From assembly GCA_030429455.1 (NCBI GenBank), contig JAUIFC010000003.1, positions 1-64,000 on the forward strand: a stretch of 64,000 nt of DNA. The letters are read 5' to 3'. The first letter of the stretch is position 1; every line of letters begins with the position of its first letter. The position numbers were made by a program, and so were the translations under genes. Shown in pieces: positions 1 to 7,099 of the stretch. The notes beneath the pieces were generated by a model. That model did no database searches. It had not been told where the DNA came from and was given only the letters and a program-made list of their open reading frames with translations. This stretch comes from Bacteroidia bacterium. GTDB lineage: Bacteria > Bacteroidota > Bacteroidia > Flavobacteriales > Flavobacteriaceae.

Positions 1-1
1 A

Positions 2-340
2 TGGCAAGTAACTAATCAGGTTAAAGAAATTCTTGGCTATACTTGTTATAAGGCATTTTTCACCTCTAACGTACCAGAATTGAATAGAGCATCTATGATA
101 ATTCCTACATATGCTTGGTTTACTAATGAAATCCCCGTAATAGGTGGTCCAACAATTTTTGGAAGTCTCCCTGGACTAATTTTGGAGTTAGAGACAAAAG
201 GAGGATACTTTATAGCTACTGAAATTAAACAAACTACTAAAAAAGTAAATAAGATTGACATAAATGATAAAAATGTTATGGATTTTATTCAAGCTGAAAA
301 GTACTATGAAAAAATTATACGTGACAAAATTGGAAATTAG
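2..340 (+). CDS. GLPGLI family protein, 5'-truncated by the window edge
   Basis: C-terminal part of a GLPGLI-family protein. The frame is open from the first bases, so the start lies left of the window. Visible are an ILGYTCYKA block (equivalent to ILGYNAHKA in the copy at 2411), a WFTNEIPVIGGPT block and the family motif GSLPGLI. GLPGLI proteins are a Bacteroidota family of exported proteins, often paralogous, with no established biochemical role. This is copy A of four in tandem. It is followed by a hairpin terminator at 392-419. Identity of the family is firm; function is unknown. Confidence 0.85.
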   Translation, partial: WQVTNQVKEILGYTCYKAFFTSNVPELNRASMIIPTYAWFTNEIPVIGGPTIFGSLPGLILELETKGGYFIATEIKQTTKKVNKIDINDKNVMDFIQAEKYYEKIIRDKIGN

Positions 341-391
341 TTATTTAAATGCCCTTTTATGTCTTAGCTTGCCTTAATCTCTATTACTATT

Positions 392-419
392 CAGCTATCT
401 AAAAATAGCTGTTTTTTTT
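392..419 (+). terminator. Intrinsic terminator after GLPGLI copy A
   Basis: CAGCTAT (392-398) pairs perfectly with ATAGCTG (405-411) across a 6-nt loop, followed by eight T. The same stem sequence recurs at 1684, 3175 and 4427, always just after a GLPGLI gene. Confidence 0.75.
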
Positions 420-500
420 ATTCCTATTTATCTAATGGAATTCAAAATGCAAGAATTATGTAGTAATTCAAATTTAACCATCATGTTCTCTATAAAAATC

Positions 501-525
501 AAAAATTGCGGGATTTCCCGTATTG
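501..525. promoter_or_regulatory. Conserved inverted repeat upstream of peptide B
   Basis: The block TTGCGGGATTTCCCGTATTG contains the palindrome CGGGA-TT-TCCCG. It lies 56 nt before the ATG at 582. Near-identical copies lie 56 nt before the peptide at 2185 and 57 nt before the one at 3407. Constant position and symmetry suggest an operator for a dimeric regulator. The regulator is not identifiable here. Confidence 0.6.
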
Positions 526-581
526 TATAATCACCCTTTAAATAGTTTCCTTGAAGAATTTAATTTAAAAATTCTATAAAA

Positions 582-812
582 ATGAAAAAAGTATGTTTAT
601 TTTTGATGTTAAGTGTGTTTGCACTTGGGAGTAGTGGGTTTAAATCGCATGAGATTGTTAATCCCGAAATAGGTTACGATTGTGGACAACATGCGCAAAT
701 GGCGTATAAGCTAAGTAAGTTTATATATCCTGGTGATCAACAGAGAGCCTATGATAAGTATAACGAAGCTTATTTTGATTGTTTATCCGACGGAGGAGAT
801 GCTATTTATTAA
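582..812 (+). CDS. Small secreted two-cysteine peptide (copy B)
   Basis: A 76-residue protein with a classical signal-type N-terminus (MKKV, a hydrophobic run, then ALGSSGF) shared almost exactly with the peptide at 2185. The mature part, from about residue 21, is different and carries a C-x32-C pair. It has helix-compatible sequence on both sides of a PGD turn, suggesting a small helical hairpin that a disulfide could staple. I do not recognise the family. It is the first gene of the cassette: the inverted repeat precedes it, and a hairpin with a T tract separates it from the GLPGLI gene. A secreted structural, signalling or bacteriocin-like peptide is conceivable, but nothing in the sequence decides this. 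Confidence 0.65.
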   Translation: MKKVCLFLMLSVFALGSSGFKSHEIVNPEIGYDCGQHAQMAYKLSKFIYPGDQQRAYDKYNEAYFDCLSDGGDAIY

Positions 813-821
813 TTTTTAATC

Positions 822-852
822 GAGGGATAATATTATGTCCCTCATTTTTTTT
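822..852 (+). terminator. Hairpin plus T tract between peptide B and GLPGLI B (attenuator candidate)
   Basis: GAGGGA (822-827) pairs perfectly with TCCCTC (838-843) over a 10-nt loop, followed by A and eight T (845-852). The T tract ends exactly at the ATG of the GLPGLI gene (853). It has the form of an intrinsic terminator and would let the peptide be transcribed in excess over the downstream gene. Confidence 0.6.
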
Positions 853-1575
853 ATGAGATATTTATTATATATATTATTTTTTAGCTTTTCAAGCTCTGCT
901 CAAAATTTTGAGCTGACTTATCATTTGACTAGTTATAAAGAACCCCAGTTTGAATTTGAATTCACTCAAGAAATGGAGCAGGAATTAAAAAAAGAATTAG
1001 CTTCTTTTCGGAGGTTTTCTAAAAATTTCACACTTTTTGTGTTGGCGAATGAACAAGACTATTTCATTAAAATTGATGATGTATTGACGATTGACAATAA
1101 AAACCCCTACACGAAATCAGTAAATCTTTATTATCTTGGGTTGAAATCAAATGTTTTATTTATAAACAACGAGCTATATTACCACAATGACACAGATAGC
1201 TTTATTACAAAAGCTATCCCTTCAGAAACCATAGATTGGGAAATAGATAGCAAGAAACATCTTGTTAATGGTTACGATTGTTACTCAGCAGTTTTAATAG
1301 ATAAAGAAAAAAAATATGGTTTATTAGCAAGTGATCTAAAAGTTTGGTTTACTGATGAAGTAGGTATTGTCGGAGGTCCAACTTTATTTGGAAAGCTACC
1401 TGGTTTAATTGTTGCAGTTGAGAATAATTTTGTAAGATTTGATCTTAAAAAAATTATTAAAACTAAAAAGAAATTACCTTCGGTGAAAGAGTTCGTGAAA
1501 AATAAGAATGTTTTAAGTCATCAGAAGGTTATAGAACATTTTAAAAAGTTGGATGAAGAATTAATGAAGGAATAA
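853..1575 (+). CDS. GLPGLI family protein (copy B)
   Basis: A GLPGLI-family exported protein of 240 residues. The ATG at 853 is preferred over the in-frame ATG at 835. It gives a clean signal peptide (MRYLLYILFFSFSSSAQ), whereas 835 sits inside the hairpin of 822-852. The C-terminal third has the conserved WFTDEVGIVGGPT and GKLPGLI blocks, preceded by an LVNGYDCYSA block. The predicted location is the periplasm or the inner face of the outer membrane. Substrate and activity are unknown for the family. It pairs with the small peptide at 582. Downstream lies a receptor stub (1648-1863), suggesting the cassette once had its own receptor. Confidence 0.85.
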   Translation: MRYLLYILFFSFSSSAQNFELTYHLTSYKEPQFEFEFTQEMEQELKKELASFRRFSKNFTLFVLANEQDYFIKIDDVLTIDNKNPYTKSVNLYYLGLKSNVLFINNELYYHNDTDSFITKAIPSETIDWEIDSKKHLVNGYDCYSAVLIDKEKKYGLLASDLKVWFTDEVGIVGGPTLFGKLPGLIVAVENNFVRFDLKKIIKTKKKLPSVKEFVKNKNVLSHQKVIEHFKKLDEELMKE

Positions 1576-1647
1576 TAGTCCTGAATGCTATAAATTTTTG
1601 TTTAGTAAACTAAACTGAAGAAAATATTTCCATAAACAAAATAATTA

Positions 1648-1863
1648 TTGGGTCAAAGAAATTACAATTCGTCAATATCATTAAACAGCTACCTAATAAT
1701 AGCTGTTTTTCTTTTATCTACACTTTTCGGCTATTCACAAAACTACCAATTAAATGGTAAAATTCAAGACACTTTACAAAACCCAATCCCAAATGCCAAT
1801 ATTATTGCCACGCCATTAGCAGAAGAGGCAAGCATTACTTTTGCAATTAGCGGTCTTATATGA
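1648..1863 (+). pseudogene. 5' remnant of a TonB-dependent-receptor-like gene (copy B)
   Basis: The translation from position 1648 (TTG) reads a signal peptide, then NYQLNGKIQDTLQNPIPNAN and AEEASITFAIS. It aligns with the start of the intact receptor at 4391-7099 (QAHQLKGLTQDSLQNPIPNT, AEDANITFAIS). Similarity ends abruptly near 1858 and a stop follows, so only the signal peptide and the start of the carboxypeptidase-regulatory-like domain remain. The hairpin at 1684-1714 lies within the signal-peptide codons, as it does in the intact gene. This is a deletion remnant of a duplicated cassette. Confidence 0.75.
1684..1714 (+). terminator. Conserved hairpin after GLPGLI copy B
   Basis: AACAGCTA (1684-1691) and TAGCTGTT (1700-1707) form a perfect 8-bp stem with an 8-nt loop and a T-rich tail. 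It is the same element as at 392, 3175 and 4427 and overlaps receptor-stub codons. Confidence 0.65.
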
Positions 1864-2103
1864 TGAATAAAGGCTAAAACTTGTATACAACATTTTTTGA
1901 TAAAATTTTCAAGTTTCATCGGCTAGACAATTACCATTGCAAAAATTAACAATTAAATCGACGATAATAATCAACTAATATTTTTGGCGATGTGTGCTGA
2001 TCAATTTTGTGATTACATTTAAATTGTAACAAACCTATTTTGTCTTAAAATGCCAATTCTAAATGACCTAGGGGTTGTGTAAATGTATTTAGCAACAGCA
2101 GTT
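1864..2103. other. Intergenic spacer between cassettes B and C
   Basis: A/T-rich sequence between the receptor stub and the next inverted repeat. I see no coding frame, RNA gene or repeat in it. It probably holds promoter elements of cassette C. Confidence 0.5.
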
Positions 2104-2128
2104 AAAAATTGCGGGTTTTCCCGTATTG
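2104..2128. promoter_or_regulatory. Conserved inverted repeat upstream of peptide C
   Basis: Same element as at 501-525 with one changed central base (CGGG-TTTT-CCCG). It is again followed by TATAATCAC and lies 56 nt before the peptide ATG at 2185. Confidence 0.6.
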
Positions 2129-2184
2129 TATAATCACTTCTTAAATAGTTAATTTAGAGAAATTAATCTTAAAAATTTATAAAG

Positions 2185-2418
2185 ATGAAAAAAGTATGTT
2201 TATTTTTGATGTTATGTGTGTTTGCACTTGGGAGTAGTGGGTTTACAACTATTAAATCCACTTCACCAGAACCACAACAGCCTTCTTGTTTTGAGACAGC
2301 AAGAGCTTTTGTAATTGCCTTATATGGCGAAATTAATCTAAGTAATGTTCAACTAGTTTTAGACATAAATGAAGCTTGTGAAGATGGAAGATTAAATCCA
2401 AGTATAGATAATGACTAA
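2185..2418 (+). CDS. Small secreted two-cysteine peptide (copy C)
   Basis: A 77-residue paralogue of the peptide at 582. The first 20 residues differ from that copy at a single position, and the DNA there is nearly identical. The mature region is unrelated in sequence but again holds two cysteines (C-x29-C). A conserved leader with a diversified mature part is the pattern seen in families of secreted effectors or processed peptides; that reading is inference. Its stop overlaps the start of the GLPGLI gene by 8 nt, so translation of the two is probably coupled. There is no hairpin between the genes here, unlike in cassette B. Confidence 0.65.
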   Translation: MKKVCLFLMLCVFALGSSGFTTIKSTSPEPQQPSCFETARAFVIALYGEINLSNVQLVLDINEACEDGRLNPSIDND

Positions 2419-3145
2419 ATATTTTGTTTTTTTTATACTCATATGTTTGCTTAGTGCAGAAATACAAGCACAAAGCACTGACGTTTATTATAAGATATTT
2501 CCAAAGGATATTCTTAAAGATAAGCAAAATATAGATCAACAAACTAAGCGACTTGTTGAAGGAGGTGTAAATTATACAAAAAAAGAGGAATATATTTTAA
2601 AAATTAACGATACCCTATCTATATTCTCTAAGGTAAATAAATTGATATCTTTAGATGATCCTCTAAAAGATATACATGAAGGTATTGCTAGTAATTTTAC
2701 AAATTTTAACAAGCAAACATCATATAATTTTAAAAAGAACCGAATTATATATGACATAAGTATCCTAAACATTACTTATACCGTTATGCAGGAACCAATC
2801 AATTTTGATTGGAAATTATCTAATGATCAAAAAAAAATTTTAGGATACAATGCCCATAAAGCAGAAGGTGTACATAAAGATATATTGACAGGTAAAACTT
2901 TTAAAATAGAGGCCTGGTTTATAAGAGATTTACCTATCTCAACTGGTCCTGATGTTTTTATGGGTTTACCAGGCTTGATTGTAGAATTAGATTTGCCAAG
3001 AAGCGTTATTAGAATTTCTAAAATTGAAAAAACCAATAAAGCAGATATTAATTTGAAAATAAATGAAAAACAGGCCATAGATAGAGATCAATTAGATAAG
3101 ATTATTGGAAATCTAAATACGAAAGTAAACGAAATTAGTAATTGA
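2411..3145 (+). CDS. GLPGLI family protein (copy C)
   Basis: A 244-residue GLPGLI-family protein. The signal peptide is MTKYFVFFILICLLSAEIQA, with cleavage likely before Q. The region ILGYNAHKA, then AWFIRDLPISTGPDVF, then GLPGLIVELD carries the textbook family motif. The start overlaps the upstream peptide by 8 nt. It is the most canonical of the four GLPGLI copies in this window. Function is unknown. Followed by the hairpin at 3175-3204 and a decayed receptor stub. Confidence 0.87.
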   Translation: MTKYFVFFILICLLSAEIQAQSTDVYYKIFPKDILKDKQNIDQQTKRLVEGGVNYTKKEEYILKINDTLSIFSKVNKLISLDDPLKDIHEGIASNFTNFNKQTSYNFKKNRIIYDISILNITYTVMQEPINFDWKLSNDQKKILGYNAHKAEGVHKDILTGKTFKIEAWFIRDLPISTGPDVFMGLPGLIVELDLPRSVIRISKIEKTNKADINLKINEKQAIDRDQLDKIIGNLNTKVNEISN

Positions 3146-3174
3146 GAATTAAAAGGTTTATTTATTCTATTATA

Positions 3175-3204
3175 AACAGCTACAAAATGTTAGCTGTTTT
3201 TTTT
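3175..3204 (+). terminator. Intrinsic terminator after GLPGLI copy C
   Basis: AACAGCTA (3175-3182) and TAGCTGTT (3191-3198) form a perfect 8-bp stem with an 8-nt loop, running into eight T. Confidence 0.75.
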
Positions 3205-3262
3205 AGCATTTTTGTCAATATATCAAACCCATAAATTAACTGGCAAAACCCAAGATTATATT
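3197..3262 (+). pseudogene. Short decayed receptor stub (copy C)
   Basis: After the hairpin, one frame reads YQTHKLTGKTQD. This matches SQAHQLKGLTQD just after the signal peptide of the intact receptor. The preceding signal-peptide-like codons are in another frame, and stops follow at once. It is a frameshifted relic about 65 nt long. Confidence 0.55.
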
Positions 3263-3324
3263 ATTTATCGACTTTAATAAATCATATCCAGGTTTAAATT
3301 TTTAGTAAAGAGTTAGAAAACATA

Positions 3325-3349
3325 AAAAATTGCGGGATTTCCCGTATTG
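3325..3349. promoter_or_regulatory. Conserved inverted repeat upstream of peptide D
   Basis: TTGCGGGATTTCCCGTATTG, identical to the copy at 501-525 over these 20 bases, 57 nt before the ATG at 3407. The bases after it differ (ACAAGAAG instead of TATAATCAC). Conservation is therefore focused on the palindrome. Confidence 0.6.
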
Positions 3350-3406
3350 ACAAGAAGCATAATTCTTTGTTCTTTTGAAGCATATTAATCTTAAAAATTT
3401 ATAAAA

Positions 3407-3659
3407 ATGAAAAAAGTATTACTTGTCCGCCTTTGGAGGATTATTTTTGATGCTAGCGGTATTTACGTTAGGGAGTAGTGGGTTTAAAATTGATGCTATA
3501 CCTGGTCAAGATTGTGATGATTTTGGTGCCCAAAAGTATAATAATCATTTGGCTAACAACCCTGGTGATTATGAGGGAGCGAACATGGCATATTACGGAT
3601 ACTATTGGGCATGCATGAATATAGGCGGATTTTCTAGGTTTGAAGTAACTTTAGATTAA
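3407..3659 (+). pseudogene. Small secreted two-cysteine peptide (copy D), frameshifted leader
   Basis: The conserved start ATGAAAAAAGTATTA at 3407 is out of frame with the rest. Near 3421-3425 the sequence CTTGTCC appears to hold one extra base. Removing one T would read MKKVLLSAFGGLFLMLAVFT followed by LGSSGF and a C-x32-C mature part, about 84 residues in all. As written, the 3407 frame ends at an early stop. The 3423 frame needs a TTG start, which would still give a hydrophobic N-terminus. It could be a true frameshift, a base-call error or a TTG-started gene. The mature part resembles copy B (PGD turn, second Cys after an aromatic run). The GLPGLI gene follows 4 nt later. Confidence 0.6.
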
Positions 3660-3663
3660 CAAA

Positions 3664-4389
3664 ATGCATAAATTTCTATTTGTTTTTTTATTTGTAACTA
3701 GTCTATGTTATAACCAAAATTATGTGTTAGAGTATAAGATAGTCGAATTTAAAGAATTAAAAGAATCTGACTTTCCCAGTAAAGATAATTACATTAATTT
3801 TCAAGAGGAGTTTAAACTTGTTAAAAGGTTTTTGAAGGGGAAAAAAGTATTTGTTTATAAAGTGCAAGGAGGACATTATTATCAAGTCGTTGATAGTTTG
3901 GAAAGTGATTTTTCCCCCAATCCATATTTATCAACATTATTTCTTGGCTATGCTGGTTTAAAAGAAAATTTTTATTGTCAAAACGGTAATACTTATTATT
4001 ATAATTCTTTGAGTCCTTTTGTTACGAAATTAGATAAGGACGATTATCAATGGAAAATTTTGAGAGACGGAATTTTAGTAAATGGATACGACTGTATTGA
4101 GGCAGAATTAGTTAATAGTTCTAATGCCAAAGTCGATATTTCATCAGATAATTTAAAAATATTATTTACAAACGATCTTGGAATATCAGCAGGTACTACT
4201 GTATTTGCAAACATACCAGGCGTAATAGTTAAGCTAGAAAATAAATTCTTAAAATTGAAGTTGTCTAGTATTAAACCATACAAAGGAAAAATCCTATTAT
4301 TTGATGAGTTTATTGATGAAAAAAAAGTTCTAAATCATAGTGATGCTCAAGATTATTATAAAAAGGCAACAAAACACTTACGAAATTAA
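3664..4389 (+). CDS. GLPGLI family protein (copy D, divergent motif)
   Basis: A 241-residue protein of the GLPGLI family by layout: signal peptide MHKFLFVFLFVTSLCYNQ, an LVNGYDCIEA block, and LFTNDLGISAGTTVF followed by ANIPGVIVKLE. The signature is altered (IPGVI in place of LPGLI, and GTT in place of GPT), so this copy is diverging. It is the partner of the frameshifted peptide at 3407 and lies directly before the intact receptor. The open frame of the receptor extends back over its last 50 nt. Confidence 0.8.
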   Translation: MHKFLFVFLFVTSLCYNQNYVLEYKIVEFKELKESDFPSKDNYINFQEEFKLVKRFLKGKKVFVYKVQGGHYYQVVDSLESDFSPNPYLSTLFLGYAGLKENFYCQNGNTYYYNSLSPFVTKLDKDDYQWKILRDGILVNGYDCIEAELVNSSNAKVDISSDNLKILFTNDLGISAGTTVFANIPGVIVKLENKFLKLKLSSIKPYKGKILLFDEFIDEKKVLNHSDAQDYYKKATKHLRN

Positions 4390-4390
4390 T

Positions 4391-7099
4391 TTGCAATTGA
4401 AGAGTCCTTGTTATGAATTTGAGAAGCAGCTATTAACAATAGCTGTTTTTTTCTTTTTACCTCTTTTGACTTACTCCCAAGCCCATCAACTCAAAGGCTT
4501 AACCCAAGACTCCCTCCAAAACCCCATCCCCAATACCAATATTATTGCGACACCATTAGCAGAAGATGCAAACATCACCTTTGCCATAAGTAGTCTTGAA
4601 GGTGAGTATAGCCTTAAACTCCAACACAAGATCCCTTATAAAATAGCCATTACCCATCTGGGCTATTCAAAAATCACAGATACGGTAACACTAACCAGTG
4701 ATAAGATAAAAAACTATACCTTACAAGAAAGTACAGAAACCTTAGAAGAAGTCCTCATAAAAGCCGAAATGGCTGTTATAGTCAAAGAAGATACCATCAC
4801 CTACCGTACAGATCAATTTAAAACTGGCGAGGAACGTAAACTAAGGGATATCCTTAAAAAACTCCCTGGCATAGAAGTTGATCGGGCTGGAAACGTTACC
4901 GTTAATGGCAAACCCGTCACTAAACTTATGGTAGATGGCAAAGAATTTTTTACTGGTGATGAAAAACTGGGTGTCAACAACATTCCAGCCGATGCTGTAG
5001 ATGAAGTAGAAGCCTTGGACAATTATAGCGAAGTGGCTTTTCTTAAAGGCTTAGAAGACTCCGACCGTATGGCACTTAACATAAAACTTAAAGAAGGCAA
5101 AAAGAAATTTGCCTTCGGTGATATAGAGGCTGGAGTAGGTCATGAAGACCGCTATATTGTACATCCAACTTTGTTTTATTACAGCCCTAAAACAGCTGTA
5201 AATGTGATAGGTGATTTTAACAATATTGGTAAAAAATCATTCTCGGTACAGGATTATGTCAACTTTGAAGGTGGTTTTGCCCAATCCATCAATGACCCTT
5301 CTGGTTATTTTAATTTGTTTCGTGATGATTTTGCACAGTTCTTAAGTCAAAGTGATTTTGTATTTAATAAAAATGACTTTGGTGCAGGGAGTATTTCACA
5401 AGAATTGTTTAAAAACACCACCTTCGATGCGTATTCTATAATCAATAAAGGGAAAGTCCAAACCAGAACTAACACTTCTAATGACTACCTTGCTGAAAAC
5501 ACAGAAGACGAGTTAAGGGAAGTGACAAATGAGCAAACCACTACCTTTAGTATTAATAAACTAAAGTTTAGTTATGATAATTTTGATGACACTGCCTTAA
5601 CCTATAATGTATTGCTAAAAACATCTGATGCAGACGGTGTTAACCAAACCAATTCGACTACGCCAAGTGCAGAGCAATTTGTCAATACAACACAAACCCC
5701 AAATTCTATATCAGTTAGTCAAGAAGCCTCGCTAAACAAGCAATTTTCGTACAAACATACCACGTCGTTAAATGCTAAATACAAATTCAATCGCCAATCT
5801 AACACTTTAGACTGGCTGTTTAACCAACCTGTGTTTTCTAATATCATCCCACTTATTGACGAAGGTACTGATTTTAATATCCTTCAAAATACCAAAGAAG
5901 AAAACCATTTGGTAAGAGCAAACCTAAAGCATTACTGGGTAATCAATAATTTTAACCACATTTATCCAATTGCAGGCTTTACCTATTTTAATGCCGATTA
6001 CGATAATGTAGATCAACAAGTTTTATTGGATGGTAGCATCAACAGTTTTCAAGAAGCAGGATTTAATAATAATATAGATTATAATCTTTTTGATCTGTAT
6101 GCAGGATTTCAATACAAGTTTAAAATCGGAAACTTTGTCGGCAAGCCTGGTATATTGGCACATCAATATATATGGAAAGTCGATCAATTTTCAGAACCAA
6201 TAGCAGACGATCATAAAATAGTTTTTCTTCCAGAAGTAGATTTGGAATACAAAATAAATGCCAGTAAAAGACTTAAACTACGATATAACCTAATCTCCAA
6301 CTTTGGAAATGCCCAGCAATACGCAAACCGACTACGCTTATTGTCTTTTAATAGCATAGGACGCGGAAGTGCTGATCTGGAAAACCAATTGTACCATAGA
6401 TTAAATTTAAGGTATTTCAACTTTAATCTGTTTAAAGGCATCACATTTAATACAGGTTTTTCATATACCTATAGAGCACAAAGTATAAGAAGCCGTACAC
6501 TAATTGAAGGTATTGATCAGGTAAATACGCAGTTTTACACGGATCTACCTGAAAACACGTATGGTGTAAACCTGAATTTGAGCAAGCGCTTAGGGAAATG
6601 GCGATTAAGTTTTAATTCTAATGCGTCTTTAAGAGATTACATAAGAATTATAAATTTAGAAGAGAATAAATACAATTCTCATAACATACGATACGAATTA
6701 AAGGCAGATACGCGATTTAAAGAGTGGCCTAATTTTGAGTTTGGACTGTCTCAAACCTTCAACAGTTTATCTACCTCTACTTTTGAAAACGATTTTATGC
6801 AGGTACAACCTTTTGCTTTAGTCGAATACGATTTTTTAAAGGATTTCTTATTCAAATTTGACTATCGCTACAACTACTTTGAAAATAGAGCACAAAACAC
6901 TTTTAATCGTTTTGAGATAGGTAGTGCTTCTTTAGAATATTGGAAAGAAGATTCTGCATGGCGTTTTGTATTAAGTGCTGAAAATATTTTTGACACACAA
7001 TTTAAACAAACCAATTCAGTCAACAATTTTTTAGCTTCAGATACGAGTATTTTCATTCAGCCTAGAACAATAGTATTTAGTGTTATCTATAAGCTATGA
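4391..7099 (+). CDS. TonB-dependent-receptor-like outer membrane protein with N-terminal carboxypeptidase-regulatory-like domain
   Basis: A large outer membrane beta-barrel of about 900 residues. In order it shows a signal peptide (LLTIAVFFFLPLLTYSQ), a carboxypeptidase-regulatory-like domain (QLKGLTQDSLQNPIPNT to about TLQES), a plug-like region (KLRDILKKLPGIEVD, NGKPVTKLMVDGKEFF, LGVNNIPADAVDEVE), and a barrel ending in FSVIYKL. The frame is open from a GTG at 4340 inside the GLPGLI gene. No ATG lies before the signal peptide, and TTG at 4391 or 4397 is the likeliest start. The hairpin at 4427-4452 lies inside the signal-peptide codons. The cargo is unknown; the peptide or a GLPGLI-linked ligand is only a guess from context. 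Its stop overlaps the convergent recombinase remnant by 6 nt. Confidence 0.85.
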   Translation: MQLKSPCYEFEKQLLTIAVFFFLPLLTYSQAHQLKGLTQDSLQNPIPNTNIIATPLAEDANITFAISSLEGEYSLKLQHKIPYKIAITHLGYSKITDTVTLTSDKIKNYTLQESTETLEEVLIKAEMAVIVKEDTITYRTDQFKTGEERKLRDILKKLPGIEVDRAGNVTVNGKPVTKLMVDGKEFFTGDEKLGVNNIPADAVDEVEALDNYSEVAFLKGLEDSDRMALNIKLKEGKKKFAFGDIEAGVGHEDRYIVHPTLFYYSPKTAVNVIGDFNNIGKKSFSVQDYVNFEGGFAQSINDPSGYFNLFRDDFAQFLSQSDFVFNKNDFGAGSISQELFKNTTFDAYSIINKGKVQTRTNTSNDYLAENTEDELREVTNEQTTTFSINKLKFSYDNFDDTALTYNVLLKTSDADGVNQTNSTTPSAEQFVNTTQTPNSISVSQEASLNKQFSYKHTTSLNAKYKFNRQSNTLDWLFNQPVFSNIIPLIDEGTDFNILQNTKEENHLVRANLKHYWVINNFNHIYPIAGFTYFNADYDNVDQQVLLDGSINSFQEAGFNNNIDYNLFDLYAGFQYKFKIGNFVGKPGILAHQYIWKVDQFSEPIADDHKIVFLPEVDLEYKINASKRLKLRYNLISNFGNAQQYANRLRLLSFNSIGRGSADLENQLYHRLNLRYFNFNLFKGITFNTGFSYTYRAQSIRSRTLIEGIDQVNTQFYTDLPENTYGVNLNLSKRLGKWRLSFNSNASLRDYIRIINLEENKYNSHNIRYELKADTRFKEWPNFEFGLSQTFNSLSTSTFENDFMQVQPFALVEYDFLKDFLFKFDYRYNYFENRAQNTFNRFEIGSASLEYWKEDSAWRFVLSAENIFDTQFKQTNSVNNFLASDTSIFIQPRTIVFSVIYKL
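4427..4452 (+). terminator. Conserved hairpin inside the receptor signal-peptide codons (attenuator candidate)
   Basis: CAGCTATT (4427-4434) and AATAGCTG (4438-4445) form a perfect 8-bp stem with an AAC loop, then seven T. The same element terminates cassettes A and C. Here the receptor frame runs through it (codons for QLLTIAVF), so receptor mRNA must be made by read-through. Confidence 0.6.
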
